The notes: generated by a model from the sequence alone, not told the origin. A DNA stretch of 64,000 bases from Scytonema sp045865695 (GCF_045865695.1 NZ_BAACAP010000230.1:1-64000); one strand, 5' to 3'. Counted from the first letter of the stretch, positions 25,403 to 34,535 are shown. Made by a program: numbers and translations.

Positions 25403-28189
25403 TTACAACCAATTCCCCACTAAAACGTAAGCAGCCCAATAACCCGGACGGCTATAGTTTGGGTACTTTTGTAAAAGCGTTAACTGAGCGCGACGTAGAG
25501 CTTCGGCTTTAGTTACTTTGGCAGAAACTAACTCGCGGTAGAACTCACCAATTAAGATTGCAGTAGAGCGATCGCCCACATTCCAAAGACTCGCCACGGT
25601 ACTCCTTGCGCCCGCACGCACAGCAACCCCTGCTAAACCCAGCGTTGCTCGGTTGTCCCCTGTTGCTGTTTGACAAGCGCTTAAGACAAGAAGTTCTATA
25701 GCTTCTCGGCGTGTTTCATCTCGACGGCGCAAAAACAAATCAAAGTCCGTGACATTAATTGGACCATCGGCTGCTAAAACAAATGTATCTTCAAGACGAG
25801 AACTAAACTGTCCGTGGGTTGCTAAGTGAACAACATTAAACGGGGAAGCGTTCATGTTTCCAAACAGTGCTTTACTTGTGAATTCCCGATCTACAAGTTT
25901 TGTACTCGATACTCCTGTCTTAGCAATTAAGTTAAATTCAGATTTGATTTCTGGTAAAGGTAGAAATTGTTTGAAGTTAGGAGGTGGTTGTATCAATCCC
26001 CCAGCAAGAACTTGTAATTTTTTCTGTGCTAAAGGCTTTGGGTTCTGCAATTGCAATCCCAGGTTTAAGGCAACAGCATACTTCTGAACTAAATACTGCT
26101 TACCATCATGTAATGCTGCCATCGGTATATTCCGCAACACTCCATCGAGTACAAAAACCAAAGTATTAATATTGCTATGTTGCAAGGTAGACTCAATTGG
26201 TTGAATGAGCCAAGTATAGAGTTGCTGAGACAAAGATTGTACTTCTTCAAGTCTGTCCGGTTCCGTTAAGTATAGCTGTAGTTGCCCTACAATATTTTCT
26301 ATTTCAATTTGAGATTTATTGACAGAGTAATGATGTAACTGTTGTTTGGCAACTTTAACGATGACTTGTAATTCGTCTTTTAAAATAATTGGATAAATAA
26401 TGGCAGTAGTAGGATTGTCTCGATCTACAACGTTGTCTAATACAACCTTTGTGACATTTAAACAAGCTTCTCGAAAAAAGTTATCTAATTCTGCTAACTG
26501 GAGTGCTTCAATTCTTTGTCTGGCTTTATCTAATGTTTCTTCACTCAGTTTTTGTCCCTGCGATCGCAAAAGCAATGCTACAGATTCACGATAAACAGGT
26601 TCTACACTTTCCTTAAATGAAAACTGAACATCTCGATTGACTGCTACAAGGTCATTTCTTAAAGACTGCAACTCAGCGATCGCAGCATCATAGGCAGCAA
26701 TTGCACTCGGAATATCTCCTTGCTGTTTCAACAAGCGTCCGCGCTGCCAATACCAGTTGTAAGCAATATCCGGAGCATTCACAGATTGAGCTAACAAAAG
26801 CGCTTGCTGTGTCAGTTTTTGAGCGTTTGACCATTGTTTTTGTTGCTCGTAGAGTTTTCCAAGAGTTCCAATCGCATAAGATTCGGCTCGCGTATCGCCC
26901 AATACTTTCGCTTGTTGAAAGGCTGCAACAAGCAATTGAGCAATATATTTGCTTGAGAATATGGGATCTGAAAAACTAACAGACGAATTATCGTTTACAT
27001 TCGTTGCTACTGTCATCAAGTTTTGTGCTAGATGAATTCTTGCATAAACTGCTATTTGACTCAGGGGGAGTTTATCTAGCTCATCAGGAATTTGTGCTAA
27101 AAGAGGTTTTGCTATGGATAATTGGCGTGTATTAAGTAGCACGCTTAACAAATTAATTTGAGCTTGGACTTTGGTGAGTGGTGAAGGAGTCGTGGTAATA
27201 GTCTGTTGATAAAACGCGATCGCATCTCGATCTTCTTGTTGCATTCTAGCAGTATTGCCCAAACTTAAAAATGTTGAACTCATTTCTTGTGGCGAGCGCA
27301 AGTTTTGAGCAATTTCTAGACTCTTTTGTAAAACTTGACGAGATTGTTCCAAATCTCCTGTTAATTGGAGTGTATCTCCGAGCGATCGTAATTCTATAGC
27401 CTTAGTTAAAGAATCTGGTTGAGATTGCAAAGTTTTATCGACTTCAATCAACATCGTCAAAGCACGACGGTAAAATCCCATAACTTGCAATGCTTGTGCT
27501 TGGTTAATGTAACTGCGAGCGATCCCACTGTTGTCACTGATTTGAGTATAAATTTTCTCAGCCCGTTGCCAAGTTGTTAACGCCCGTTCGGCTTGTCCTT
27601 GTTCTAATTGTAGGCTTCCTTGAATTTGTAGGATTTGAGCAAGAACCTGTAAGTGTTGTTTTGAAGTATTAATGCTTATAAGTTGTAAGCTGTCAGCAAT
27701 AGCTTGATTCGCTTGAGCTAACATTCCACGATGTTGGTAAACCAGAGCCAGATTACTCAGAACCATTGCCAGCCGAAGTTTATCTCTAAGCACCTGATAT
27801 CTTTGAGATACCCTTTGCAAAACTTCTTGCGCTTCTCCCAAGCGTCCTATTTCATAAAGTTCTTTTCCCTGTTTTACTAAATCTTGCAAGCTTTTTTCTG
27901 GTAGAGACGAACGTTCTACTGAAAAATCAGTTGCTTGAGAGGGTTTTAGAACAGGCGATACGAAAATCAATACAAATGCTGTTACAAATATTAGTAAAAG
28001 ATAAGCAGAAAACTTACACATAGCCCCCCTTTTTAAGGGGGGTTGGGGGGATCGACATTGACACATAGCCCCCCTTTTTAAGAGGGGTTGGGGGGATTGA
28101 CATCGTATGAAATCCCCAAAACACCGTTTACGCTTTCCCCGTTGCTGTTGTTCTTTTGCATCCCGTACTTTTGATTTTTCTAGCATCAT
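25403..28189 (-). CDS. CHAT-domain TPR protein (caspase-like)
   Basis: 928 residues from ATG 28189, which has GGGAG seven bases upstream. A short charged N-terminus is followed by two copies of a repeat-derived peptide (SPQPPLKRGAMC) and a hydrophobic segment (FSAYLLLIFVTAFVLIFVS), then about ten TPRs (SYINQAQALQVMGFYRRALT, LGTLGKLYEQQKQW). The C-terminal CHAT peptidase domain has His792 (VVHLATHGQ) and Cys839 (LVLSACQTATGDN). CHAT proteases process partner proteins in stress, death or defence responses; no substrate is evident here. An alternative start is ATG 28021 (MCKFSAYLLL), preceded by a G-run. It probably formed a unit with CHASE2-CHAT and DUF928. Confidence 0.87.
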   Translation of the reverse strand: MMLEKSKVRDAKEQQQRGKRKRCFGDFIRCQSPQPLLKRGAMCQCRSPQPPLKRGAMCKFSAYLLLIFVTAFVLIFVSPVLKPSQATDFSVERSSLPEKSLQDLVKQGKELYEIGRLGEAQEVLQRVSQRYQVLRDKLRLAMVLSNLALVYQHRGMLAQANQAIADSLQLISINTSKQHLQVLAQILQIQGSLQLEQGQAERALTTWQRAEKIYTQISDNSGIARSYINQAQALQVMGFYRRALTMLIEVDKTLQSQPDSLTKAIELRSLGDTLQLTGDLEQSRQVLQKSLEIAQNLRSPQEMSSTFLSLGNTARMQQEDRDAIAFYQQTITTTPSPLTKVQAQINLLSVLLNTRQLSIAKPLLAQIPDELDKLPLSQIAVYARIHLAQNLMTVATNVNDNSSVSFSDPIFSSKYIAQLLVAAFQQAKVLGDTRAESYAIGTLGKLYEQQKQWSNAQKLTQQALLLAQSVNAPDIAYNWYWQRGRLLKQQGDIPSAIAAYDAAIAELQSLRNDLVAVNRDVQFSFKESVEPVYRESVALLLRSQGQKLSEETLDKARQRIEALQLAELDNFFREACLNVTKVVLDNVVDRDNPTTAIIYPIILKDELQVIVKVAKQQLHHYSVNKSQIEIENIVGQLQLYLTEPDRLEEVQSLSQQLYTWLIQPIESTLQHSNINTLVFVLDGVLRNIPMAALHDGKQYLVQKYAVALNLGLQLQNPKPLAQKKLQVLAGGLIQPPPNFKQFLPLPEIKSEFNLIAKTGVSSTKLVDREFTSKALFGNMNASPFNVVHLATHGQFSSRLEDTFVLAADGPINVTDFDLFLRRRDETRREAIELLVLSACQTATGDNRATLGLAGVAVRAGARSTVASLWNVGDRSTAILIGEFYRELVSAKVTKAEALRRAQLTLLQKYPNYSRPGYWAAYVLVGNWL
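28022..28102. repeat. Two tandem copies of a G-run repeat inside a coding region
   Basis: Each copy reads CATAGCCCCCCTTTTTAAG then GGGGTTGGGGGGAT on the plus strand; they are 40-odd bases apart. On the minus strand they are read in frame in the CHAT-TPR protein as SPQPPLKRGAMC units. Confidence 0.85.
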
Positions 28190-28253
28190 TACAATGCTCC
28201 CAAACTCGCAAATTGTTTTACTATAATTAGAAGCTGATTTTTGGTCTTGGACA

Positions 28254-29264
28254 TTGAAGTGCAAACTTTCTTATCTTGATTTTATTGAAGCAGAGCTACA
28301 ACTACCTCCACCAGAAAACAGAGAAGATTTAGTTATTGATTTATTTGCAGGTTGTGGTGGGCTTGCCTTAGGATTTGAAGCAGCAGGGTTTAAAACTATT
28401 GGTTATGAACTTTTAGAAGATGCTTGTAAGACATATAGGCATAATCTACACAGTTTATGCGATCGCGTGAATCTCTCGCCTTCATCCGATCTAGTCGATT
28501 GTGCTACAGTTATCATAGGCGGACCTCCCTGCCAACCTTTTAGTGTAGGTGGTTGTCAACTAGGTTTAAAAGATAGTCGTGACGGCTTCCCCACTTTTAT
28601 TTCTGCTGTTCGACGTTATCGCCCGCAATTGGCGTTATTTGAAAATGTACGGGGAATGCTTTTTCGTAATAAAGAGTATTTTGAAGAAATCGTTTTGGCT
28701 CTGCAAGAACTTAATTATATTGTGGAATGGCAAATATTAAACGCTGTCGATTATGGAGTACCTCAAAAACGAGAACGTCTTTTTTGTGTTGCTCATAAAG
28801 GTGGTTGGAGATGGCCTGAAAAAACTCATCTTTATTCACAATATACAGCTGGTGATGCTTTAGGAGAATTAGCGAATTTAGTCTCCCCTAACTCAAGATT
28901 TCTGACTCCTAGCATGGATGAATATATTAAGAAATACGAAATAGCATCTAAATGTATAAAGCCTAGAGATGTTCATCTTGAGATACCTTCTAGAACAGTC
29001 ACTTGTCGTAATTTATGCGGTGCAACGGGTGATATGTTACGAATACGCTTACCCGATGGACGCCGAAGAAGACTGACTGTGCGTGAAGGTGCTCGTCTTC
29101 AAAGCTTTCCAGATTGGTTTGAATTTCAAGGTTCTGAAAATAGTCAATTTAATCAAATTGGAAATGCTGTTCCTCCAATTTTGGCAAAAGCTTTAGCTCG
29201 TTCTGTGAAAGAATATTTGAATGGAAACAATCAAAAATTAGAACCAATTTGTTCGAGAAGCTAA
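28254..29264 (+). CDS. DNA (cytosine-5) methyltransferase, apparently orphan
   Basis: 336 residues containing the C5-methyltransferase motifs in order: I (LFAGCGGLALGFEAAGF, from residue 30), IV (IGGPPCQPFS, catalytic Cys93), VI (FENVRGML, 130 on), VIII (VPQKRERLFCVA) and X (FNQIGNAVPPILAKALA). The short target-recognition region lies between VIII and IX. It transfers methyl from S-adenosylmethionine to cytosine; specificity cannot be read. The start TTG 28254 is weak; no ATG precedes motif I. No restriction endonuclease gene adjoins, so it could be a solitary methylase. It is divergent from the CHAT-TPR gene, 64 bp away. Confidence 0.9.
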   Translation: MKCKLSYLDFIEAELQLPPPENREDLVIDLFAGCGGLALGFEAAGFKTIGYELLEDACKTYRHNLHSLCDRVNLSPSSDLVDCATVIIGGPPCQPFSVGGCQLGLKDSRDGFPTFISAVRRYRPQLALFENVRGMLFRNKEYFEEIVLALQELNYIVEWQILNAVDYGVPQKRERLFCVAHKGGWRWPEKTHLYSQYTAGDALGELANLVSPNSRFLTPSMDEYIKKYEIASKCIKPRDVHLEIPSRTVTCRNLCGATGDMLRIRLPDGRRRRLTVREGARLQSFPDWFEFQGSENSQFNQIGNAVPPILAKALARSVKEYLNGNNQKLEPICSRS

Positions 29265-29312
29265 TATAGTGGTTTTTTATTGAGTGCAATATATAAAAAA
29301 TTTATAGCTTAA

Positions 29313-30395
29313 TTATTTTTTCCTGTCTAACGGTTCCACAACAACTCTGTTCTCTTCTTCATCTACTGTTACCTTTGCCAATCCAAATAGCTCGATAACA
29401 GAAGCATTAGTGGTTAAGTGATTGCTAACAACAGCCACTCGGTACTCGCTTCTAGTTGATGCTAAAGCAGCTGGCAATAGTAATTGATCTCCTAAATGTT
29501 CGTCTACTGGTGCGCCTGTTTCATGAAACTTCAGAAATTCTTCACAAGCTATCTCAGCAACTTTTTCTGCAGGCAAACCAATACGCCCCAAACCACTAAA
29601 GCCAGCCAAACTATTTTCATACTCAGCAGTGAGAAACAAACCAGCCCCTGGTGCTACACCTTTTGCATGAATTGGCTGTACTCCCACTTTCAATTGTTCT
29701 TCACGTAATATATTCTCAGCACGACTCGCCATTCTTTGAGGAATATGAGAGGGGAGTTTTGTCACCACTGCTAAACCCCGTACTTGTTGTAAGTCGCCTC
29801 GTTCTAATAAGTTAATCCCATTTAGAGTGCGATCGCCCTTAGCGCAAGCTGTACCCAGCTTATCGCCACTCACAGACAATTCGACTTCTCCGCCACCTTG
29901 AGGATACCATCCCCAAGCATTGATTTGCATCGTAACTTGTACGCCCATGCGATGCAGTATGGGAAGATAAACTTCTTGAATGTAGGTCATCGAGGGGCTG
30001 TAATTAACGTGAGTTCCGCCCCGCAATATCACTTGGGAATTGCCATTAGCAAGCACCAAAGGCAACAATACAGTTTGTAACACCATAGCAACAGCACCTG
30101 CTGAACCACCTTCCCGTGCTTCGCTGACATCAAACGTATAATTTCCTACTCCTACTGCACTACCAGGAATAAACTCCAAAGTCATAGATCCCATGGCATC
30201 TCCCCGGACTTTGGCACGACAAATCGTTGCTGCTGCACGAACAGAGGTCAGATGTTGTGCGGCTAGCCCTGGGCGATCGCGTCCTGCACGAATGTTATTT
30301 ATCCGGATTGGATGACCGGTAATAGCAGATAAACTAAGAGAAGTCCGGAGTATTTGTCCTCCGCCTTCTCCATAGGAACCGTCAATGTCAATCAT
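29313..30395 (-). CDS. rtcA: RNA 3'-terminal phosphate cyclase
   Basis: 360 residues, against about 340-350 for the family. IDGSYGEGGGQILRTSLSLS is the diagnostic N-terminus; RAGRDRPGLAAQHL, GGTHVNYSPSMTYI and GWYPQGGGEVELSV follow, and the adenylated His lies in VDEHLGDQLLLPAAL. RtcA converts RNA 3'-phosphate to 2',3'-cyclic phosphate using ATP. Residues 177-189 (GDKLGTACAKGDR) come from the 39-nt element inserted into a variable loop; the rest is intact, so activity may survive. It is the last gene of the FAD oxidase-leuC-leuD-rtcA run, 18 bp after leuD. Confidence 0.93.
   Translation of the reverse strand: MIDIDGSYGEGGGQILRTSLSLSAITGHPIRINNIRAGRDRPGLAAQHLTSVRAAATICRAKVRGDAMGSMTLEFIPGSAVGVGNYTFDVSEAREGGSAGAVAMVLQTVLLPLVLANGNSQVILRGGTHVNYSPSMTYIQEVYLPILHRMGVQVTMQINAWGWYPQGGGEVELSVSGDKLGTACAKGDRTLNGINLLERGDLQQVRGLAVVTKLPSHIPQRMASRAENILREEQLKVGVQPIHAKGVAPGAGLFLTAEYENSLAGFSGLGRIGLPAEKVAEIACEEFLKFHETGAPVDEHLGDQLLLPAALASTRSEYRVAVVSNHLTTNASVIELFGLAKVTVDEEENRVVVEPLDRKK
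29829..29867 (-). repeat. 39-nt in-frame palindromic element, copy 2 (in rtcA)
   Basis: The coding strand starts GGCGATAAGCTGGGTACAGC and ends GGCGATCGC, encoding GDKLGTACAKGDR. The core AAGCTG-GGTA-CAGCTT is a perfect 6-bp stem. Confidence 0.9.
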
Positions 30396-30413
30396 GAGCG
30401 ACTTTGGGTTCTA

Positions 30414-31022
30414 CTAACTTGCAACAGACTCATGCCATTTAGTATATGGCAGCTTTGCAGCAGTTGCCCGAATTTGGTCTTTGTTAGCCACTAATTGACC
30501 GCAAGCATCCCAACTTCCAGTAAGAAACATATTTCTGGTACTTTCATTCATCAAAATAGAAGCTGAAAAGTCACCGCATTGAACCTGCAAGCTTTCCAAA
30601 TTCACTGAAATGGCAACTTCAGAATTAGCAGCCAATCTCTCTTGCAGTTCTTTAGCAGTCTCTGTATCAACAACTACACAAGGAATTCCTATGGCAACAC
30701 AATTCCCAAAAAAGATTTCACTGAAGCTTTCACCAACCACAGCTTGAATGCCCCATTTGGAAAGCGCTTGTGGTGCGTGTTCCCGTGAGGAACCACAACC
30801 AAAGTTGCGGTTGACTACCAAAATATTAGCTCCTTTGTACTGAGGTAGATCAAAATGATGCTCTCCTTTTAATACTGTACGGTCATCGGTAAATACGTGT
30901 TCTCCTAAGCCATCAAAGGTGACACACCTTAAATATCTAGCAGGAATGATGCGATCTGTATCTATATCATTTCCTACTAAAGGAATACCCCGCCCTGAAA
31001 CAATTTTGACTTCACTAACCAT
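30414..31022 (-). CDS. leuD: 3-isopropylmalate dehydratase small subunit
   Basis: 202 residues. GNDIDTDRIIPARYLR is the swivelling-domain signature and NRNFGCGSSREHAPQALSKW the substrate-binding loop of LeuD. With LeuC it isomerises 2- to 3-isopropylmalate in leucine synthesis. It lies 209 bp downstream of leuC on the same strand; the spacer is packed with repeats, so the two may be co-transcribed with an RNA-structured gap. The ATG at 31022 has no strong Shine-Dalgarno. Confidence 0.93.
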   Translation of the reverse strand: MVSEVKIVSGRGIPLVGNDIDTDRIIPARYLRCVTFDGLGEHVFTDDRTVLKGEHHFDLPQYKGANILVVNRNFGCGSSREHAPQALSKWGIQAVVGESFSEIFFGNCVAIGIPCVVVDTETAKELQERLAANSEVAISVNLESLQVQCGDFSASILMNESTRNMFLTGSWDACGQLVANKDQIRATAAKLPYTKWHESVAS

Positions 31023-31034
31023 AAAAGGATTTTG

Positions 31035-31228
31035 GATTTTAGATTTTGGATTTTAGATTCTTCTCGTTCCCAGTCTCTGGCTGGGAACGCAGACTGCGAG
31101 GCTCCGCCTCGCGTGTGGGCTATATCGGGAGGCGGAGCCTCAAGTAAGGCATTCCCAGGCGGAGCCTGGGAACGAGGTGACGAGGTAAGATATATCTTTC
31201 CCAGTTCCCAGTCCCCAGTCCCCAGTCC
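31035..31228. repeat. Nested palindromes and heptamers between leuC and leuD
   Basis: Directly repeated GGATTTTAGATTTT is followed by CGTTCCCAGTCTCTGGCTGGG and AGGCTCCGCCTCGC, then their near reverse complements (GGAGGCGGAGCCTC, CCCAGGCGGAGCCTGGG), and finally CCCCAGT heptamers (31202-31228). Strong stem-loops are expected in the leuC-leuD transcript. Confidence 0.8.
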
Positions 31229-31231
31229 CCA

Positions 31232-32638
31232 TCACGACAACAATTCCCGCACGTCAGACACTTCCCCTTTAATCGCTGCGGTAACAACCATTGCAGGACT
31301 CATTAACAAAGTCCGCCCGGAAGCAGAACCTTGCCTTCCTTTGAAGTTGCGATTGGAGGAAGATGCACTTATCTGCCTTCCCTGAAGCTTATCGGGATTC
31401 ATAGCAAGACACATCGAACATCCCGGTTCGCGCCACTCAAATCCCGCTTCTAAAAATATTTTATCGAGACCTTCATTTTCAGCTTGTTGCTTCACCCTTT
31501 CCGAACCAGGGACGACAAACGCTTTCACTCCCTGTGCAACTTGACGACCTTTGGCAATTTTAGCTGCTTCTCGCAGATCGCTGATGCGTCCGTTGGTGCA
31601 ACTTCCAATGAAACAAACATCAACTTTTGTCCCCTTAATGGGTGCGCCTGGAATCAGATCCATATACTGGTACGCTTCTTCAGCAATAAACCTTTCCTGT
31701 TCTGGCAATTCTTCGGGGGTGGGTACGAGTTCGTTCACTCCAATACCTTGACCGGGTGTGATACCCCAGGTTACGGTGGGAGGAATGTCAGCTGCATCGA
31801 AGATAACTACATCGTCGTATTCTGCATCTGCATCGCTACGTATAGAGTTCCACCAAACAACAGCTTTATCCCAATCTTCTCCTTTGGGGGCAAAATCTCT
31901 ATCCTTGAGATAATCGTAGGTAATTTGGTCGGGATTGACATAACCGCAACGAGCACCGCCTTCTATGGACATATTGCAAACGGTCATCCGTTCTTCCATG
32001 TTCATTTGCTCGAAGGTTGTGCCTGCATACTCGTAAGCATATCCTACGCCACCTTTGACTCCCAAATCCCGGATAATATGGAGAATGACATCTTTAGCAT
32101 AGACACCTGGTTTTAAAGTGCCGTTAACTTCTATTTTCCTCACTTTCAGCTTTGAGAGGGCTAGGGTTTGGGAAGCTAAAACATCTCTAACTTGACTAGT
32201 TCCAATTCCAAATGCGATCGCTCCAAATGCACCATGACTTGATGTGTGACTATCTCCGCAAGCGATGGTCATTCCCGGCTGACTTAATCCTAGCTCTGGA
32301 GCAATGACGTGAACAATACCCTGACTTCCAGAACCTATATTATAAAATTTTATGCCATTTTCTTGACAACTTTGCTCTAGCGATCGCATCATTTCCTCTG
32401 CTAAGCTATCCTCAAAAGGACGTGCTTGATTGTCTGTGGGAACGATATGATCCACAGTAGCGACAGTCAATTCTGGAAAAAGTGGCTTTAGACCCCGTTC
32501 CCGTAACATAGCAAAAGCTTGAGGACTAGTCACTTCATGAATTAAGTGCAATCCAATAAAGAGTTGTGTATGCCCTGAAGGGAGTATACCAACTGTGTGT
32601 GCGTCCCACACCTTATCAAACAAAGTCCCTTTACTCAT
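31232..32638 (-). CDS. leuC: 3-isopropylmalate dehydratase large subunit
   Basis: 468 residues from ATG 32638 (MSKGTLFDKVWDAHTVG); the frame extends 18 codons further up, but those lack family similarity. TIACGDSHTSSHGAFGAIAF, CFIGSCTNGRISDLREAAKI and REPGCSMCLAMNPDKLQGRQ carry the three cysteines that bind the 4Fe-4S cluster of the aconitase family. It works with LeuD on isopropylmalate. It is preceded by the FAD oxidase gene, 74 bp upstream. Confidence 0.94.
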   Translation of the reverse strand: MSKGTLFDKVWDAHTVGILPSGHTQLFIGLHLIHEVTSPQAFAMLRERGLKPLFPELTVATVDHIVPTDNQARPFEDSLAEEMMRSLEQSCQENGIKFYNIGSGSQGIVHVIAPELGLSQPGMTIACGDSHTSSHGAFGAIAFGIGTSQVRDVLASQTLALSKLKVRKIEVNGTLKPGVYAKDVILHIIRDLGVKGGVGYAYEYAGTTFEQMNMEERMTVCNMSIEGGARCGYVNPDQITYDYLKDRDFAPKGEDWDKAVVWWNSIRSDADAEYDDVVIFDAADIPPTVTWGITPGQGIGVNELVPTPEELPEQERFIAEEAYQYMDLIPGAPIKGTKVDVCFIGSCTNGRISDLREAAKIAKGRQVAQGVKAFVVPGSERVKQQAENEGLDKIFLEAGFEWREPGCSMCLAMNPDKLQGRQISASSSNRNFKGRQGSASGRTLLMSPAMVVTAAIKGEVSDVRELLS

Positions 32639-32712
32639 AAACCCAAATCTATAATTTTTGAGACAATCGAGTTGCAACAGAGAGAATTTCACTTACGTTT
32701 AATTTCGGATTC

Positions 32713-34062
32713 TTATCTTAGCATCAATGCCTTACTTTTACCGGGATTCATTAATCCGTGAGGATCGACCATCTCCTTAAACTTTAATTGTTCTGGGTCA
32801 ATCGCTTTTCTCCCACCGTCCTCAATAATATACGTATGAGGATTAGCGATAAACACTCCTTGCTCTTCGTGATAGCGGATAATTTCGTTAAGCCGTTCCT
32901 CCGTTGTAAAACGTACAAGCTGCAAAGCACCGGGAACTACACGACCGTGTTGGCGAACAAATTCCAGATGCATGGTTACCTCATCGCCAAAATGATGATA
33001 CATATGCTCGACAACTTGCAGATTATCGGCAGGGAAAATACTTTGCAAGTAAGTCATGGAAGTATCCACAGTCCGAGCGTGTAACGTCGTGTGATTCCAG
33101 GTAAACTCCCCTAAGTTAACCCCTTTGCCTGCCTCTGGTGCTAATTTTTGGTAATTTATCTTACCACTAAATTGTCTTACCAATCCCGATAGTAATTCAA
33201 AACTAGATTCTGCAACAATTAACAAAGCAGCATGCGTTCCATCTGGGATGTACTGTTTAATAGCAGTAAAGTAATGTGATATCTGGGCTGCAAAAATAGC
33301 AATCTCTTTCTTAATCATCCCTTCTGCCTCAGCCAGAGATTGACCAAATCTTGCAGCTTGCATAAAATCATCGAAAGTAACGATGACCTCTACCCAAGGA
33401 TAGGCTGGAGCCAAAGGAATTTCCAATTCAGTAATAACACCATTAATACCCCATGCATGGTTAACCTTTTGTACCTCATCACCACGTAATTCCATTGCTC
33501 GTGGTTCATCTTCCAAAGTGACAACTTTTAAAGCTTGAAGATTACCCCTGTCTCCCAAAAAACCGTACTGTATCGAGCCAATTCCTCCGCTACCACCTGC
33601 AATGAATCCGCCAATTGTCGCCGTGCGGTATGTAGAAGGAGCCATTCGCATTTCCCAACCGATTTCCCGTGCTTGTTTGTCCAATGCTGCTAAGTTTACC
33701 CCAGCTTGCACCCGTGCTATCCCTGGTTTTACCCAAAGTATTTCGTGCATTCGGGTCATATCCAAAATAACACCACCATATAAGGGAACACACTGACCGT
33801 AATTTCCCGTTCCTGCACCCCGTACTGTTACAGGAACCCGATGTATGACACAAGCTGCTGCAACTTTTAATACCTCTTCTTCGTTAGCAGGACGCACAAC
33901 CAAATCCCCTACTTTCCCTTCTAGTTTGGGTACAAGTACTGGGCTAAATGTATGATAATCTTGAGATAATTTTGCTACTTGATGGGAATCAGTAATAATT
34001 TCAATACCTTCTAATGAAGCGATAAGAGCACTTGTATCAAAAGATTTTACAGATGTTGTCAT
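32713..34062 (-). CDS. FAD-binding oxidase (glycolate oxidase GlcD-like)
   Basis: 449 residues. The PCMH FAD-binding domain shows VVRPANEEEVLKVAAACVIH, RGAGTGNYGQCVPLYGGVIL and TIGGFIAGGSGGIGSIQYGF. The C-terminal part (EEQGVFIANPHTYIIEDGGR, DPHGLMNPGKSKAL) matches the GlcD/VAO cap domain and closing motif. It should oxidise a 2-hydroxy acid such as glycolate or lactate, or a related alcohol, passing electrons to an unknown acceptor. No GlcE/GlcF subunits are near. Possibly the first gene of the leuCD run, although a metabolic link to leucine is not known. Confidence 0.82.
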   Translation of the reverse strand: MTTSVKSFDTSALIASLEGIEIITDSHQVAKLSQDYHTFSPVLVPKLEGKVGDLVVRPANEEEVLKVAAACVIHRVPVTVRGAGTGNYGQCVPLYGGVILDMTRMHEILWVKPGIARVQAGVNLAALDKQAREIGWEMRMAPSTYRTATIGGFIAGGSGGIGSIQYGFLGDRGNLQALKVVTLEDEPRAMELRGDEVQKVNHAWGINGVITELEIPLAPAYPWVEVIVTFDDFMQAARFGQSLAEAEGMIKKEIAIFAAQISHYFTAIKQYIPDGTHAALLIVAESSFELLSGLVRQFSGKINYQKLAPEAGKGVNLGEFTWNHTTLHARTVDTSMTYLQSIFPADNLQVVEHMYHHFGDEVTMHLEFVRQHGRVVPGALQLVRFTTEERLNEIIRYHEEQGVFIANPHTYIIEDGGRKAIDPEQLKFKEMVDPHGLMNPGKSKALMLR

Positions 34063-34175
34063 AATTATATAGAGTTTTATAACTACAAAGACGCCAAAGT
34101 CACCAAGATTAGGATACAGCTTTTCCTGAAATTCTGAACGATCGCTGGATCTATAGGACTCTTATTTGATTTTTG

Positions 34176-34278
34176 AAAGATACGTAGGGTGGGCATTGCC
34201 CACCACATAAAGCTTTTGTGCGGCATAGCCCTACCTACAGTACTAAGATTTTTTCATACATCATTTATGATTCCTATA
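34176..34278. repeat. Dispersed MITE-related repeat
   Basis: GTAGGGTGGGCATTGCCCAC, GCATAGCCCTACCTA and TCATTTATGATTCCTATAG occur in the same order as in other copies (17854, 22885, 48499), but the terminal ATAGCAATCCTA repeats are missing. Confidence 0.65.
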
Positions 34279-34314
34279 GTTGAAGAGCGGACAATTTTGT
34301 CCGATACTGGAATT

Positions 34315-34535
34315 ATGAAGGGGAGTGAGTTCATCAAAAAGGTAAAAAAGCTGGCTCAAGAGCGTGACATCGAAGCATCGAAGCCTACGTTGATAAAAAA
34401 CGTGGTAAAGGAAGTTATGTAACACTTTATTTTGGTGAGAAATTCACTATTGTAAGAAACCCGAAAGATGAACTGAAAACAGGCACTCTCAAAGCAATGC
34501 TTAATCAACTTGGACTCACTGAAGATGAAATTTGA
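34315..34535 (+). pseudogene. hicA: HicA toxin, inactivated by an 8-bp duplication
   Basis: The start, MKGSEFIKKVKKLAQERDIE, is HicA. After CATCGAAGCATCGAAG (two tandem copies of CATCGAAG, 34370-34385) the frame shifts. Removing one copy gives DIEAYVDKKRGKGSYVTLYF and then GEKFTIVRNPKDELKTGTLK, a normal 70-residue HicA (double-stranded-RNA-binding-like mRNA interferase). The residue after KGS is Tyr, where HicA toxins usually have the catalytic His, so it may be doubly inactive. It overlaps the hicB start (ATGAAATTTGA). Confidence 0.88.

Noticed and set aside
34189..34422. Long plus frame covering the hicA start
   Set aside because: Its first 40 codons lie within a dispersed repeat; the true start is ATG 34315.
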